From Acidobacteriota bacterium (GTDB lineage: Bacteria > Acidobacteriota > Vicinamibacteria > Marinacidobacterales > Marinacidobacteraceae): a stretch of 34,830 bases of DNA. Location of the stretch: NCBI GenBank assembly GCA_009835985.1, contig VXWI01000018.1, forward strand, positions 1 to 34,830, in the 5' to 3' direction. Shown one piece after another: positions 7,848 to 16,235 of the stretch. The translations under genes were made by a program, and so were the position numbers. Below the pieces are notes generated by a model, which did no database searches, was not told the origin of the DNA, and worked only from the letters and a program-made list of their open reading frames with translations. Numbering within the stretch: position 1 is the stretch's first letter; every line of letters begins with the position of its first letter.

Positions 7848-8078
7848 CGCGAGGGCGCGTGCCGACCAGAGGTCGGCGGTCCGGGCCGGCGCGCCGCGCG
7901 GACGGATGGAATTGCGACATGCGCGGCGCGCCAGTTCTCCCGGTGGGGGGGCGCCGCGCATGCCGGTCTGGAGGGCCCCACCGGGAGAACTGCCCCGCGT
8001 TCCAAGCCGCTGTGCCGCCTCGCTTCAGGAACGATGCGCTGTGCCGGCTGAAGCCGGCGCTCCAAGCCGTCGCGCCCC
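7848..8078. repeat. cluster of overlapping inverted repeats in a convergent intergenic region
   Basis: Between vapC and the first DUF4013 gene lie several perfect inverted repeats: 7861-7867 with 7871-7877 (7 bp); 7888-7899 with 7921-7932 (12 bp); 7918-7929 with 7951-7962 (12 bp, mutually exclusive with the previous one); 7932-7948 with 7976-7992 (17 bp); and 8043-8049 with 8052-8058 (7 bp). GCGYTCCAAGCCG occurs directly repeated at 7997 and 8057, as does GCTGTGCCG at 8009 and 8038. No coding potential is seen. The region could terminate transcription from both sides or be a graveyard of small mobile repeats. Confidence 0.75.
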
Positions 8079-8834
8079 TTAGACCGGTTCCTCCCGGACC
8101 CCCATCAGGCGGCCGGTACGGCCGATCGCCGCTCCCGCGACCGTCATGCCCCAGAAGTATCCCGGGATGGCGCCGACCAGGCAGAGGAGGACCGTGAGAT
8201 CGGCAATGAAGGCAAACAGGATCAGGCTCAACAGCAGGACGATGTAGTTGCCGAAGTTGGCTCGAATCAGGCCGACGTTCTGGTTCAACCGGAAGGCCGC
8301 GGTGAACCGGCCGGTCGCCGCCAGTTGCACGATCCCGGCCGGGATGAGCGCCTTGGCGATCAGCGCCGCGAACACGAGGAAGAAGATGGAGGTCAAGCTC
8401 CCGACCACCGAGGTCGCCACGACCGCCGGAGAACCCATGGACTGTCCGATCAGCGCCCAGAAGACGCCGATGGCCACGAGAACGAGGCCCATCACGACCG
8501 CGGCCAGCGTGTAGCCCGCGATCACCCCGAACACCTTGATGCCGTCCAGCAGGATCCCTCCGAAGTCATCCCAGTCGGCCATCGGGTGCTCGTCGCCGCG
8601 TAGAGCGCCCCGGGCCGTGCGAACGCCGAAACCGAGCAGCGCCAACAGGCCCAGTCCGAACAGCGGGATGAGCACCACCATGAGGCTGCCGATCACGAAC
8701 TTGGAGAGCGCCTTCGGATCCCGGAACGCAAAGGCGAACAGGCGGCCCAGGTCGAATCGCTCCGGGGCCGGCGGGGCGGGCGGCGGCGGAGGCGGCGGCT
8801 CGTCTGGCGGCAGGACTGGCTGGTCTTCGGTCAT
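8079..8834 (-). CDS. DUF4013-like membrane protein, paralogue 1
   Basis: This is a 251-residue multi-pass membrane protein. The start ATG 8834 is preceded by GGAAGGA at good spacing. A Pro-rich cytoplasmic N terminus (PPDEPPPPPPPAPPAPE) precedes a conserved block, FDLGRLFAFAFRDPKALSKF. Next come hydrophobic segments, the GALRGDEHPMADWDDFGGILLDG motif, a long hydrophobic pair, KALIPAGIVQLAATGRF, and a last hydrophobic pair with GYFWGM and AAIGRTGRLMGV. It is the third gene in transcription order of three homologous neighbours, 91 nt behind the second. No enzymatic motif is apparent; the family is of unknown function. Confidence 0.82.
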   Translation of the reverse strand: MTEDQPVLPPDEPPPPPPPAPPAPERFDLGRLFAFAFRDPKALSKFVIGSLMVVLIPLFGLGLLALLGFGVRTARGALRGDEHPMADWDDFGGILLDGIKVFGVIAGYTLAAVVMGLVLVAIGVFWALIGQSMGSPAVVATSVVGSLTSIFFLVFAALIAKALIPAGIVQLAATGRFTAAFRLNQNVGLIRANFGNYIVLLLSLILFAFIADLTVLLCLVGAIPGYFWGMTVAGAAIGRTGRLMGVREEPV

Positions 8835-8925
8835 CGTTTTCCTTCCCGGATCGCCGGGCTCGTTCCCCTTCCCCAACAGCAGTTAACGAAGGCGGCTCGG
8901 GATGGTTCTTGGGAACGTCGGACTC

Positions 8926-9600
8926 CTAGATCCCCATCGTGCGGGCGCTCTGGCCGAGGCCGATTCCAAAGGCGGCCTGGCTCCAGAACAGTCCCGGGAT
9001 GATCCCTATGCCGCAGAGGGCGAAACTCGCGGCCTCCAGAATCTCGATCAGGATCACGATCAGCAGGAAAACGACGTAGGCGCCGAGGTGGGCCTGGATG
9101 AGCCGGAGGTTCTCCTGGATCCGGAACGCGGAACCGATCTCGTCGCTCGCCACCATCCGGGCCAGCGCAACGGGCAGGAGGATCACCGCGAGCAGGCCGA
9201 GAAGCAGCGTCACGGGACCGAGGACGAAGTCCGCGAGGCTCCCCAGCACCGGGATGACGCTGAGGACCGCAGCCACGAGGGTCAGCGCGAGCGGAGCCAG
9301 GAGATAGCCGAGGGCCACCCCGAGCACCCGAAGCCCGTCACCCAGCAGACGTCCGATGTCCGCCCACTCGGGCATCGGATGCTCTTCGCCCGCCCGCGCG
9401 CGCTGCGCCGTCTGGAAAGCGAACCCGAGCAGCGCCAGCAGGCCGAGTCCAAAGAACAGGATGCCGATCACCGCGAGGCACCCGCCGAGGAATTTGGGCA
9501 GGGCGCGGGGGTCGCGGAACGGGCCTCCGAGAATGGCTCCGAGATCCAGTGTTGCGGACGCGGCGGCGGCGCCGCTCGGGGTGGGTTGTTCGTCGGTCAT
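8926..9600 (-). CDS. DUF4013-like membrane protein, paralogue 2
   Basis: This 224-residue membrane protein is homologous to both neighbours. GAGGGA precedes the ATG at 9600. It keeps the N-terminal LDLGAILGGPFRDPRALPKF block, the ARAGEEHPMPEWADIGRLLGDGLRV motif and the GIIPGLFWSQAAFGIGLGQSARTMGI end. It has lost the PAGxxQLAATGR motif that the other two share, reading instead ILLPVALARMVASDEIGSAFR. It lies 30 nt after paralogue 3 in the same orientation and so is probably in one operon. Sequence loss at the shared motif suggests it has diverged in function or serves as a non-equivalent subunit. Confidence 0.82.
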   Translation of the reverse strand: MTDEQPTPSGAAAASATLDLGAILGGPFRDPRALPKFLGGCLAVIGILFFGLGLLALLGFAFQTAQRARAGEEHPMPEWADIGRLLGDGLRVLGVALGYLLAPLALTLVAAVLSVIPVLGSLADFVLGPVTLLLGLLAVILLPVALARMVASDEIGSAFRIQENLRLIQAHLGAYVVFLLIVILIEILEAASFALCGIGIIPGLFWSQAAFGIGLGQSARTMGI

Positions 9601-9630
9601 GCGATGTCCCTCAGCAATCCGTAACGGGTT

Positions 9631-10473
9631 TCAGTCCTCCGCGGTTTCCGCCGCTTCCATTTCGACCCCCATGATGCGGCCCGCATGGCCGATCGCGGCG
9701 CCGGAAGCCGTCCAGGTCCAGAAGAGGCCCGGCACCAGACCCACCAGGAACAGCGACAGGCTGAGGTTGGCGAGGACGCCGAAGAGCACGAGGATCAGCA
9801 GGAGCAGGATGTACGTCCCGGGGTGGGCGCGGATCCGCCGCAGGTTCCGGACCCAGCCGAGGGCGGGACGGATCCGTCCGGTCGCGGCAAGCTGCATCAG
9901 CCCGGCCGGCAGGAGCGCCTTGGCGAACCCGGCCAGCAGCACCACGAACCAGCCGGTGACGACCAGACCGAAAACGGCGGCGGCTCCCATCAGGCCGGCG
10001 CCCGCAACCGGGACCGCGACCATTTCGGGAAGGACCTGGCCGAAGACGTCGGGGGCAATGCCGCTCTCCATCGCGGCGCCGGCGATCCCGGCGAAGATGC
10101 CGCCGGCGATCCCGACGGCCACCAGCCCGATCAGGGTGCCCACCAGGAAGAGCCCGCCCCCGACGACGGCCACCACGGCGGCATAGACGAGGACGACCAC
10201 CACCACCCGCAGACCGTCGGCGAGCTGGCTGGCCACCGCATCCCAGCCGGGCATGGGGTGCTCCTCTCCCCGCAGCGCGCCGCGCGCCGTCTGGACCGCG
10301 AAACCGAGCAGCCACAGCAGCCCGAACCCGAGGAACGGGATCAGCAGGACGGCCAGGCAGCCGACCATCCACTTGCGGAACGCGCGTGGATCCCGGAACG
10401 CGAACCCGAGCAGGAAACCGAGATCGATCCGCGCCGGCGGCGCGTCAGCAGCGGTGGTCGCTTCGTCGTTCAT
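9631..10473 (-). CDS. DUF4013-like membrane protein, paralogue 3 (first in operon)
   Basis: This 280-residue protein is the longest of the three paralogues. It opens with an acidic tail and IDLGFLLGFAFRDPRAFRKW, has ARGALRGEEHPMPGWDAVASQLADGLRV, an enlarged Gly/Ala/Val-rich hydrophobic middle region, AKALLPAGLMQLAATGRIRPALGWVRNL, and ends GLFWTWTASGAAIGHAGRIMGVEME plus an acidic tail. Compared with paralogue 1 the extra length is in the central membrane region. It starts 52 nt from the divergent aconitase gene. A perfect 6-bp hairpin lies 3 nt ahead of its start codon. Function is unknown. Confidence 0.82.
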   Translation of the reverse strand: MNDEATTAADAPPARIDLGFLLGFAFRDPRAFRKWMVGCLAVLLIPFLGFGLLWLLGFAVQTARGALRGEEHPMPGWDAVASQLADGLRVVVVVLVYAAVVAVVGGGLFLVGTLIGLVAVGIAGGIFAGIAGAAMESGIAPDVFGQVLPEMVAVPVAGAGLMGAAAVFGLVVTGWFVVLLAGFAKALLPAGLMQLAATGRIRPALGWVRNLRRIRAHPGTYILLLLILVLFGVLANLSLSLFLVGLVPGLFWTWTASGAAIGHAGRIMGVEMEAAETAED

Positions 10474-10476
10474 CTT

Positions 10477-10492
10477 GGCCCCCGGAGGGGCC
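10477..10492 (-). promoter_or_regulatory. start-proximal leader hairpin upstream of the DUF4013 operon
   Basis: In the minus-strand transcript GGCCCC pairs perfectly with GGGGCC around a four-base TCCG loop, ending three bases before ATG 10473. The 3' arm is the only purine-rich stretch near the start, so the hairpin could hide the ribosome binding site. TAAGGC (10501-10506 on the minus strand) could be the -10. Confidence 0.4.
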
Positions 10493-10525
10493 GGGCGTTA
10501 GCCTTACCGCCCCTCGCCGCAGCCG

Positions 10526-13237
10526 ATGTTACATAACTCCTTCGGATCCCTGGAAAAACACCGCACTGCCGGCGGGGACGTGCACGTCTACGCCCTCGAA
10601 GCGGTGGAGCGGGAAGGACTCGGGTCCATTTCCCGGCTTCCCTTCTCGATCCGGGTCCTTCTCGAGTCGTTGCTCCGCGGGGTGGACGGACGGACGGTTC
10701 GCGAAGAGGACGTGGCCGCCCTGGCGGCGTGGAACGCCGAAGCGCCGGCCCGGCGCGAGGTTCCGTTCCGGCCGGCCCGCGTCATCCTGCAGGACTTCAC
10801 CGGGGTTCCCGCGCTCGTGGACCTCGCCGCCATGCGGTCCGCGCTGGCCCGGATGGGCGGCGATCCGGCGCGCATCAACCCGAAGGCGCCGGTGGACCTC
10901 GTCATCGACCACTCGGTGGTGGTGGATTCCTTCGGCACCCCGATGGCGGCGCGCCAGAACGCGGTGATCGAGTTCGAACGGAACCAGGAGCGCTACCGGT
11001 TCCTGCGCTGGGGAGCGGAGGCGTTCTCGCGCTTCCGCGTCGTTCCCCCCGCCACCGGCATCGTCCACCAGGTGAACCTCGAACTCCTGGCCAAGGTGGT
11101 CATGGAGGACGGCGAGGGCGACGAGCGGGTGCTGCTTCCGGACACCCTGGTGGGAACCGATTCCCACACCACGATGATCAACGGCCTCGGCGTCCTCGGC
11201 TGGGGCGTCGGGGGCATCGAGGCCGAGGCGGCCATGCTCGGCCAGCCGTGCTACCTCATCACGCCGAAGGTGGTCGGTTTCCGCCTGAGCGGCGCCCTGC
11301 AGGAAGGGGTCACCGCAACCGACCTCGTGCTCACCATCACCGAGCGGCTGCGCGCCCACGGGGTGGTGGAGAGCTTCGTGGAGTTCTTCGGCGAAGGGCT
11401 TTCGGAGATCTCGCTCTCCGACCGCGCCACGGTGGCCAACATGGCGCCCGAGTACGGCGCCACGATGGGCTTTTTTCCGGTGGACGCGGAGACCCTCTCC
11501 TATCTCCGCCGCACCGGGCGGAGCGACGAGGAGGTGGACCGGGTCGAGGCGTACACCAAGCGGCAGGGCCTCTTCCGGACCGACGCGACGCCGGCCCCGG
11601 AGTACACCGACGTGCTCGAACTCGACCTGGGAACGGTGGAGCCGAGCCTCGCCGGTCCGAAGCGTCCGCAGGACCGGGTGGCGCTCTCCGACATGCAGCG
11701 CGCCTTCCGCGCGTCGCTGACCGCCCCGGTGGCGGAGCGGGGTTTCGCCCTCGAGTCCGAGCAGCTCGCGCGGACCGCGAGCGCCGGGAACGGCCGAAAC
11801 CTGGGCCACGGCGCCGTGGTGATCGCGGCGATCACCTCCTGCACGAACACCTCGAACCCGGGCGTGATGCTCGCCGCCGGGCTCCTGGCAGAGCGGGCGG
11901 TGAAGCTGGGGCTCACCACCCCGGATCACGTCAAGACCTCGCTCGCGCCGGGTTCGAAGGCGGTGACCGAATACCTGCGGGACGCGAGACTGCTGGGCCC
12001 GCTCGCGGATCTCGGCTTTCACCTGGTGGGCTACGGGTGCACGACCTGCATCGGGAACAGCGGACCCTTGCCGGAGAGGGTGGAGCAGGCCATCGAGAGC
12101 GCCGACCTGGTCGCGGCCTCGGTCCTTTCCGGGAACCGCAACTTCGAGGGCCGCGTGCATCCGAGCGTGCGCGCCAACTACCTGGCGTCGCCGCCGCTGG
12201 TCGTGGCCTACGCGCTCGCCGGGACGGTGGACATCGACCTGGAGGAGGAGCCGCTCGGCACCGGCGCCGACGGCAATCCGGTGTTCCTGCGCGACATCTG
12301 GCCGAGCAGCGAGGACGTCCGGGACGCTCTCGACCGGGCGCTCCGCCCCGAGACCTTCCGCCGCATGTACGGCAACGTCTGGGACGGGAACCCGACGTGG
12401 AACGAGATCCCGGTGGACGCCTCCGAGATCTACCCGTGGGACGAAGCCTCCACCTACATCCAGGAGCCGCCCTTCTTCTCCGGAATGACCGCCGACCCGG
12501 CGCCCCCGGCCGACATCCGGGGAGCGCGGGTGCTCGTCCGCTGCGGCGATTCGGTCACGACCGACCACATCTCGCCCGCCGGGACCATCGCTTTCGATTC
12601 GCCGGCCGGCAGCTGGCTTCGGGAGCGCGGGATCGAGCGGCGCGACTTCAACTCCTACGGCTCGCGCCGCGGCAACGACCGGATCATGCTCCGCGGCACG
12701 TTCGCGAACATCCGCTTCCGGAACCAGCTCGCCGGCGGCGCCGAAGGCGGATTCACGGTGCACCACCCGTCGGGTGAGCGGACCACCATCTTCGACGCCG
12801 CCAGGCGCTACCGGGAGGAGGGCACCCCGCTCGTGATCCTCGCCGGCAAGGAGTACGGGACCGGCTCCTCCCGCGACTGGGCCGCCAAGGGAACGCTGCT
12901 CCTGGGCGTCAAGGCGGTGATCGCCGAGAGCTTCGAGCGCATCCACCGCAGCAACCTGGTCGGCATGGGTGTCCTACCCCTCGAGTTCCCGGCCGGAGAG
13001 AACGCGGAGTCCCTCGGTCTGGTGGGAGACGAAACCCTGGATATCGAGGGCGTGAGCAACGGTCTGGGACCCGGCGCCCGGGTCACGGTGACCGCCACCC
13101 GGAACGGGGAGTCGCGCTCGTTCGAGGCGCGCTGCCGCCTCGACTCGGCGGTGGAAGTGGACTACTACCGCAACGGCGGCATTCTGCAGACGGTGATGCG
13201 CGACCTGGCCCGGGAGGGCGCCGCGCCCACCAACTAG
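10526..13237 (+). CDS. acnA: aconitate hydratase (AcnA type)
   Basis: This is a cytosolic TCA-cycle enzyme interconverting citrate and isocitrate through cis-aconitate; its length of 903 residues is typical of AcnA/IRP1. The [4Fe-4S] ligands are visible as C439 ([13 protein letters not shown]), C505 and C508 ([13 protein letters not shown]). Other signatures are [59 protein letters not shown], and the C-terminal swivel domain with [33 protein letters not shown] and [16 protein letters not shown]. The N terminus [12 protein letters not shown] supports the ATG at 10526, although no Shine-Dalgarno is seen; TAGCCT at 10499 may be the -10. It is divergent from the DUF4013 operon and appears monocistronic. 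Confidence 0.97.
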   Translation: MLHNSFGSLEKHRTAGGDVHVYALEAVEREGLGSISRLPFSIRVLLESLLRGVDGRTVREEDVAALAAWNAEAPARREVPFRPARVILQDFTGVPALVDLAAMRSALARMGGDPARINPKAPVDLVIDHSVVVDSFGTPMAARQNAVIEFERNQERYRFLRWGAEAFSRFRVVPPATGIVHQVNLELLAKVVMEDGEGDERVLLPDTLVGTDSHTTMINGLGVLGWGVGGIEAEAAMLGQPCYLITPKVVGFRLSGALQEGVTATDLVLTITERLRAHGVVESFVEFFGEGLSEISLSDRATVANMAPEYGATMGFFPVDAETLSYLRRTGRSDEEVDRVEAYTKRQGLFRTDATPAPEYTDVLELDLGTVEPSLAGPKRPQDRVALSDMQRAFRASLTAPVAERGFALESEQLARTASAGNGRNLGHGAVVIAAITSCTNTSNPGVMLAAGLLAERAVKLGLTTPDHVKTSLAPGSKAVTEYLRDARLLGPLADLGFHLVGYGCTTCIGNSGPLPERVEQAIESADLVAASVLSGNRNFEGRVHPSVRANYLASPPLVVAYALAGTVDIDLEEEPLGTGADGNPVFLRDIWPSSEDVRDALDRALRPETFRRMYGNVWDGNPTWNEIPVDASEIYPWDEASTYIQEPPFFSGMTADPAPPADIRGARVLVRCGDSVTTDHISPAGTIAFDSPAGSWLRERGIERRDFNSYGSRRGNDRIMLRGTFANIRFRNQLAGGAEGGFTVHHPSGERTTIFDAARRYREEGTPLVILAGKEYGTGSSRDWAAKGTLLLGVKAVIAESFERIHRSNLVGMGVLPLEFPAGENAESLGLVGDETLDIEGVSNGLGPGARVTVTATRNGESRSFEARCRLDSAVEVDYYRNGGILQTVMRDLAREGAAPTN

Positions 13238-13250
13238 GACCGGCGTTCCC

Positions 13251-14231
13251 TCAGCGGGCCGAGGTCGGCGTCTCTCCGGCGAGGATGCGCCGGAAGACGC
13301 CCATCTCGATGTTGCCGCCGGACACCACGGCGACGATCCGCCGTTTCCGATCCGCCTCCCCCGGGCGCCGCGGCACCCGGCCGGCGAGCGCCACCGCCAC
13401 CGGGCTGGCGCCCGCGCCTTCGGCCACGATCCGGCTCCGCGCCGCCAGGGTGCGCACCGCCTCGGCGATCTCGTCGGGAGTGGCCAACAGGGGTTCCTCC
13501 AGGAACTCCTGGACGAGGGGCCACATCGGATCCAGCACGGTGTTCCCGCCGATTCCGTCGACGAAACTGGACTCGGTGTCGATCCACTGGGGCGATCCAT
13601 GCCGGACCGCCGCCGCGACCTTCGCCGACGTGGTGACCTCGACGGGGTGCACTCGCGCGCCGGAGCCCTTCACACGGAGGGCGTTCGAAATCCCGCAACT
13701 CAGGCCGCCGCCCCCGAAGGGAACCAGCACGGCGTCCACGTCCGGCAGGTCCTCAAGGATCTCCAGCCCGGCGGTGGCGTTGCCCACCATGACCTCCCTC
13801 TCCTCGACCGGGTGGACGAAGCGGGCGTCGAGCCCCGGGTGGGTGTGGGTGACAATCGCCTTCCACCACTCGGGAAACGGCTGGACCACGATCTCCGCCC
13901 CGAGCGCGGCGATCGATCGCCGCTTGTTCTCCGGCGAGGTCTCCGGGACGACGACGGTGCAGGGAACGCCCCGCTCCCGCGCCATGAACGCGGCCGCCTG
14001 AGCCCAGTTCCCGGCGCTCGCGGTCATGACCCCGCGGGAGAGTTCCACGTCGCTGAGCGAACCGAAGAGATTGGCGGCGGCGCGGATCTTGAAGCACGCG
14101 AACGGCTGCAGGTTCTCGAGCTTCAACCAGATCTCGTCGGGACCCTCGGCCGGCAGCCTCACCAGCGGGGTCCGGACCGCGTAGGGCGCGATCCGGGCGC
14201 GCGCCGCCTCGATCTCGGTTAGCGGGATCAT
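13251..14231 (-). CDS. PLP-dependent threonine/serine ammonia-lyase-like enzyme
   Basis: This is a fold-type II PLP enzyme of 326 residues without a regulatory ACT domain, resembling catabolic threonine deaminase and serine racemase. The Schiff-base lysine is K48 in ACFKIRAAAN. The asparagine loop reads TASAGNWAQ, with Trp where classical enzymes have His. The phosphate-binding loop is PFGGGGLSCGIS, and the ring-nitrogen contact is in VVSGGNIEM. These substitutions place it in a separate subgroup, so the substrate (Thr, Ser or another hydroxy amino acid) is uncertain. It begins 12 nt after the coaX stop, so the two probably share a transcript. It converges on acnA with a 13-nt gap. Confidence 0.85.
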   Translation of the reverse strand: MIPLTEIEAARARIAPYAVRTPLVRLPAEGPDEIWLKLENLQPFACFKIRAAANLFGSLSDVELSRGVMTASAGNWAQAAAFMARERGVPCTVVVPETSPENKRRSIAALGAEIVVQPFPEWWKAIVTHTHPGLDARFVHPVEEREVMVGNATAGLEILEDLPDVDAVLVPFGGGGLSCGISNALRVKGSGARVHPVEVTTSAKVAAAVRHGSPQWIDTESSFVDGIGGNTVLDPMWPLVQEFLEEPLLATPDEIAEAVRTLAARSRIVAEGAGASPVAVALAGRVPRRPGEADRKRRIVAVVSGGNIEMGVFRRILAGETPTSAR

Positions 14232-14243
14232 GGGCGCGGGAGT

Positions 14244-15020
14244 CTATGCGGGGGACGCGGCGTCCCGGGAAACCACGATCCGGACGCCCTCCAGCGTCAG
14301 GCGCTCGTTCACGAGGTCCACCACCCCGGTCCACTCCGCTACCTGGTGGGCGAGCCCCCCGGTGGCGATGACCGTGTAGTTCCCGCCGAGTTCCTCCTTC
14401 AGCAGCCGCACCATCTCGCGCACCATGCCGGTCCAGCCGTGGACCAGCCCGGACTGCATGGCGGCGACGGTGTGCGTCCCGACGACCCGTTTCGGCGGCC
14501 GCAGCTCCACCCTCGGAAGCCGGGCCGTCCGGCGAACGAGCGCTTCGGCCGAGACCCCGAGCCCGGGGGCGATGGCCCCGCCCCGGTACTCCCCCTCGCG
14601 GGAGATCACGTCGAACGTCAGCGCCGTGCCCGCGTCCAGAACGATGGCGTCCACACCGTAGAGGTGATGGACGGCCACCGTGTTGGCGATGCGGTCGGGG
14701 CCGGTTTCCTCGGGAGTGTCCACGGCCAGGCGGATCCCGCGGGCGGTCTTGTGGTTCAGCACGAAGAGCCGGCTCCCGAAGTGGCGATCCGCGAGGTTCC
14801 GCAGGATCGCGGTCGCCGAGGGGACTACGCTGGCCGCCGCGAGCCCGTCAACGTCCTGACGCGAGACGTCTGCCCCGGCAAGCAGACTGTCGAGCAGCGC
14901 CGCCGTCTCGTCCGCCAGCCGGTCCGCCTGGGTGGAGATCCGCCAGTCCCGCACCCAGGCGTCACCGTCGTGCAGACCGATGGCGGTCTTCGTGTTGCCG
15001 ACGTCGAAGACGAGGAGCAT
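14244..15020 (-). CDS. coaX: type III pantothenate kinase
   Basis: CoaX phosphorylates pantothenate, the first step of coenzyme A synthesis. It belongs to the ASKHA fold and is insensitive to CoA feedback in known members. At 258 residues it has the normal length. Motifs: FDVGNTKTAIG at the N terminus (phosphate 1 loop), TGPDRIANTVAVHHLYG, VLDAGTALTFDVI (phosphate 2), GGAIAPGLGVSAEAL, GTHTVAAMQSGLVHGW, and ATGGLAHQVAE. A TAGGAT hexamer ends 9 nt before the ATG, which would make the mRNA almost leaderless. Upstream, between coaX and the BASS transporter gene, lies structured repeat A. Confidence 0.95.
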   Translation of the reverse strand: MLLVFDVGNTKTAIGLHDGDAWVRDWRISTQADRLADETAALLDSLLAGADVSRQDVDGLAAASVVPSATAILRNLADRHFGSRLFVLNHKTARGIRLAVDTPEETGPDRIANTVAVHHLYGVDAIVLDAGTALTFDVISREGEYRGGAIAPGLGVSAEALVRRTARLPRVELRPPKRVVGTHTVAAMQSGLVHGWTGMVREMVRLLKEELGGNYTVIATGGLAHQVAEWTGVVDLVNERLTLEGVRIVVSRDAASPA

Positions 15021-15029
15021 TTGCCCCGA

Positions 15030-15035
15030 ATCCTA
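15030..15035 (-). promoter_or_regulatory. candidate -10 element of coaX
   Basis: TAGGAT on the minus strand lies 9 nt before the start codon. It matches hexamers in the same position at accD (TAGGAT) and, as TAGGCT, at the BASS and Dyp genes. Transcription would begin within a few bases of the ATG. No clear -35 is seen; repeat A occupies the sequence upstream. Confidence 0.4.
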
Positions 15036-15043
15036 CGGGACTC

Positions 15044-15262
15044 AGCAGTCTGCGGTGGAACTCGCGCGGCGTTCGAACGGCGATGCATCCCGCCTGAACC
15101 GGGCCGCTGCGCGGCCCTCTTCGTTGCGTTTCGGTCGGAATACACCCGGTATTCCTCCCTCACGCGCCTTGTCAGCCGGGCCCCCACCGGGAGGACTGGC
15201 CCCACCGGGAGAACTGGGCCTCGCCGCTCTCGGTGCTCACGCCAGTTCCACCACAGGCTGCT
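15044..15262 (+). mobile_element. MITE-like structured repeat, copy A
   Basis: This non-coding element of about 219 bp is bounded by 23-bp imperfect terminal inverted repeats (15044-15066 and 15240-15262, 20 of 23 matching). Inside are a perfect 7-bp hairpin (15101-15107 with 15111-15117), a second 7-bp hairpin (15137-15143 with 15149-15155), and two tandem 18-mers at 15182-15199 and 15200-15217. A 60-nt stretch, 15122-15181, matches copy B at 59 positions, with copy B on the opposite strand. Its right terminal repeat supplies the stop codon of the BASS gene. No transposase is present, so mobility would need an enzyme supplied elsewhere. It could alternatively be a structured RNA element. Confidence 0.75.
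15182..15217 (+). repeat. tandem 18-mer inserted in repeat A
   Basis: Two 18-nt units, CCCCACCGGGAGGACTGG and CCCCACCGGGAGAACTGG, differ at one base. Copy B lacks this block. The 17-base core of the second unit recurs exactly at 7976-7992 and, inverted, at 7932-7948. Confidence 0.85.
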
Positions 15263-16229
15263 AAACCCGCCGCTCTTCGGTGTCCGATCCGGGCGCCGCC
15301 TGACGCACGGCGGACGCGCGCCACACCCCGGCCAGCACACTGCCGATGAGCGAGTGGAAGAGGCTCGAGATGGCGCTTGGCACCGCGACCAGCGGGCTCG
15401 TGAAGTTCTGCTGAGCGAGAACCGTCCCGAGGCCGGAGTTCTGCATGCCGACCTCGATGGCCACGGTCCGCGCGGTCGGGACGCGGCGGGACACGAACCG
15501 GGTCAGGGTGTATCCGAAGAAGAAACCTCCCGCGTGGAGCAGGAATACGGCAACGACCAGCAGATCGCCCGATTCGAGGATGATCGCCCGGCTCGAGCCG
15601 ATGATCGAAGCCACGATCAGCGTGATCAGCACCACGGACGTGAGGGGGCCGTAGGGCAGGACCGCGCGGGTCAGTCCGTGGGCGTACCGCCGCAGAACGA
15701 GGCCTGCCGCGACGGGCAGGATCACGACCTGCACGGTACTGAGCAGCAGGCCCGCCGCGGGAACGTCGATGCGGCTGCTCGCCAGCATGGCGGTCAGCGC
15801 CGGAGTCATGAGGACGGACAGCGATGTCGAGACCGCGGTCATCGAAACCGAGAGCGGGACGTCGGCCAGCGCCAGGTAGGAGATCACGTTCGAGGCCACG
15901 CCGCCGGGGCAGCAGGAAACGAGGATGAGCCCAACCGCGAACTCGCGCGGCAGGTCGAGCGCCGCCGCCACCGTCCACCCCATCAGGGGCATGACGAAGT
16001 ACTGGAGCACGACGCCCAGGCCGATCGGCGCCGGCCGCCGCAGGACGCGCCGGAAGTCGTCCACCTCGAGGGTCAGTCCCATCCCCAGCATGATGAGTCC
16101 CAGCCCGACCGTGATCAGCCCGCCGCTGAACCAGGTGAAGATCTCCGGCCGCCAGAGCGCGAGCAGGCTGGCCAACAGCACCCAGACCGGGAAGGCAAAC
16201 GTCCCGATCCGCAGGGCCTGGTGGAGCAT
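15261..16229 (-). CDS. BASS-family (bile acid:sodium symporter-like) transporter
   Basis: This is an inner-membrane secondary transporter of 322 residues with about ten hydrophobic segments. Family features are GLGLIMLGMGLTLEVDDF near residue 45, CCPGGVASNVISYLALADVPLSVSMTAVST, and the second crossover segment VAIEVGMQNSGLGTVLA. It belongs to the YocS/PanS-like branch rather than the eukaryotic bile-acid carriers; some members carry pantoate or ketopantoate. CoaX is the next gene downstream on the same strand, which makes pantothenate-related uptake a reasonable but unproven idea. Structured repeats flank it on both sides, and its last codon and TAG stop lie in the end of copy A. TAGGCT ends 6 nt before the ATG. 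Confidence 0.9.
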   Translation of the reverse strand: MLHQALRIGTFAFPVWVLLASLLALWRPEIFTWFSGGLITVGLGLIMLGMGLTLEVDDFRRVLRRPAPIGLGVVLQYFVMPLMGWTVAAALDLPREFAVGLILVSCCPGGVASNVISYLALADVPLSVSMTAVSTSLSVLMTPALTAMLASSRIDVPAAGLLLSTVQVVILPVAAGLVLRRYAHGLTRAVLPYGPLTSVVLITLIVASIIGSSRAIILESGDLLVVAVFLLHAGGFFFGYTLTRFVSRRVPTARTVAIEVGMQNSGLGTVLAQQNFTSPLVAVPSAISSLFHSLIGSVLAGVWRASAVRQAAPGSDTEERRV

Positions 16230-16235
16230 CGGGGG

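Noticed and set aside
10529-12946. Long open frame (805 codons) antisense to aconitase
   Set aside because: It is rich in Arg, Gly, His and Val without domains, and lies exactly opposite a gene with complete aconitase motifs; it is a GC-bias shadow.
13681-13695. GTTCGAAATCC-like T-arm sequence suggesting a tRNA
   Set aside because: It lies within the PLP enzyme gene and has no matching acceptor or anticodon stems.
15182-15217. Possible CRISPR-like repeat
   Set aside because: There are only two contiguous 18-mers with no spacers; it is a tandem duplication within an element.
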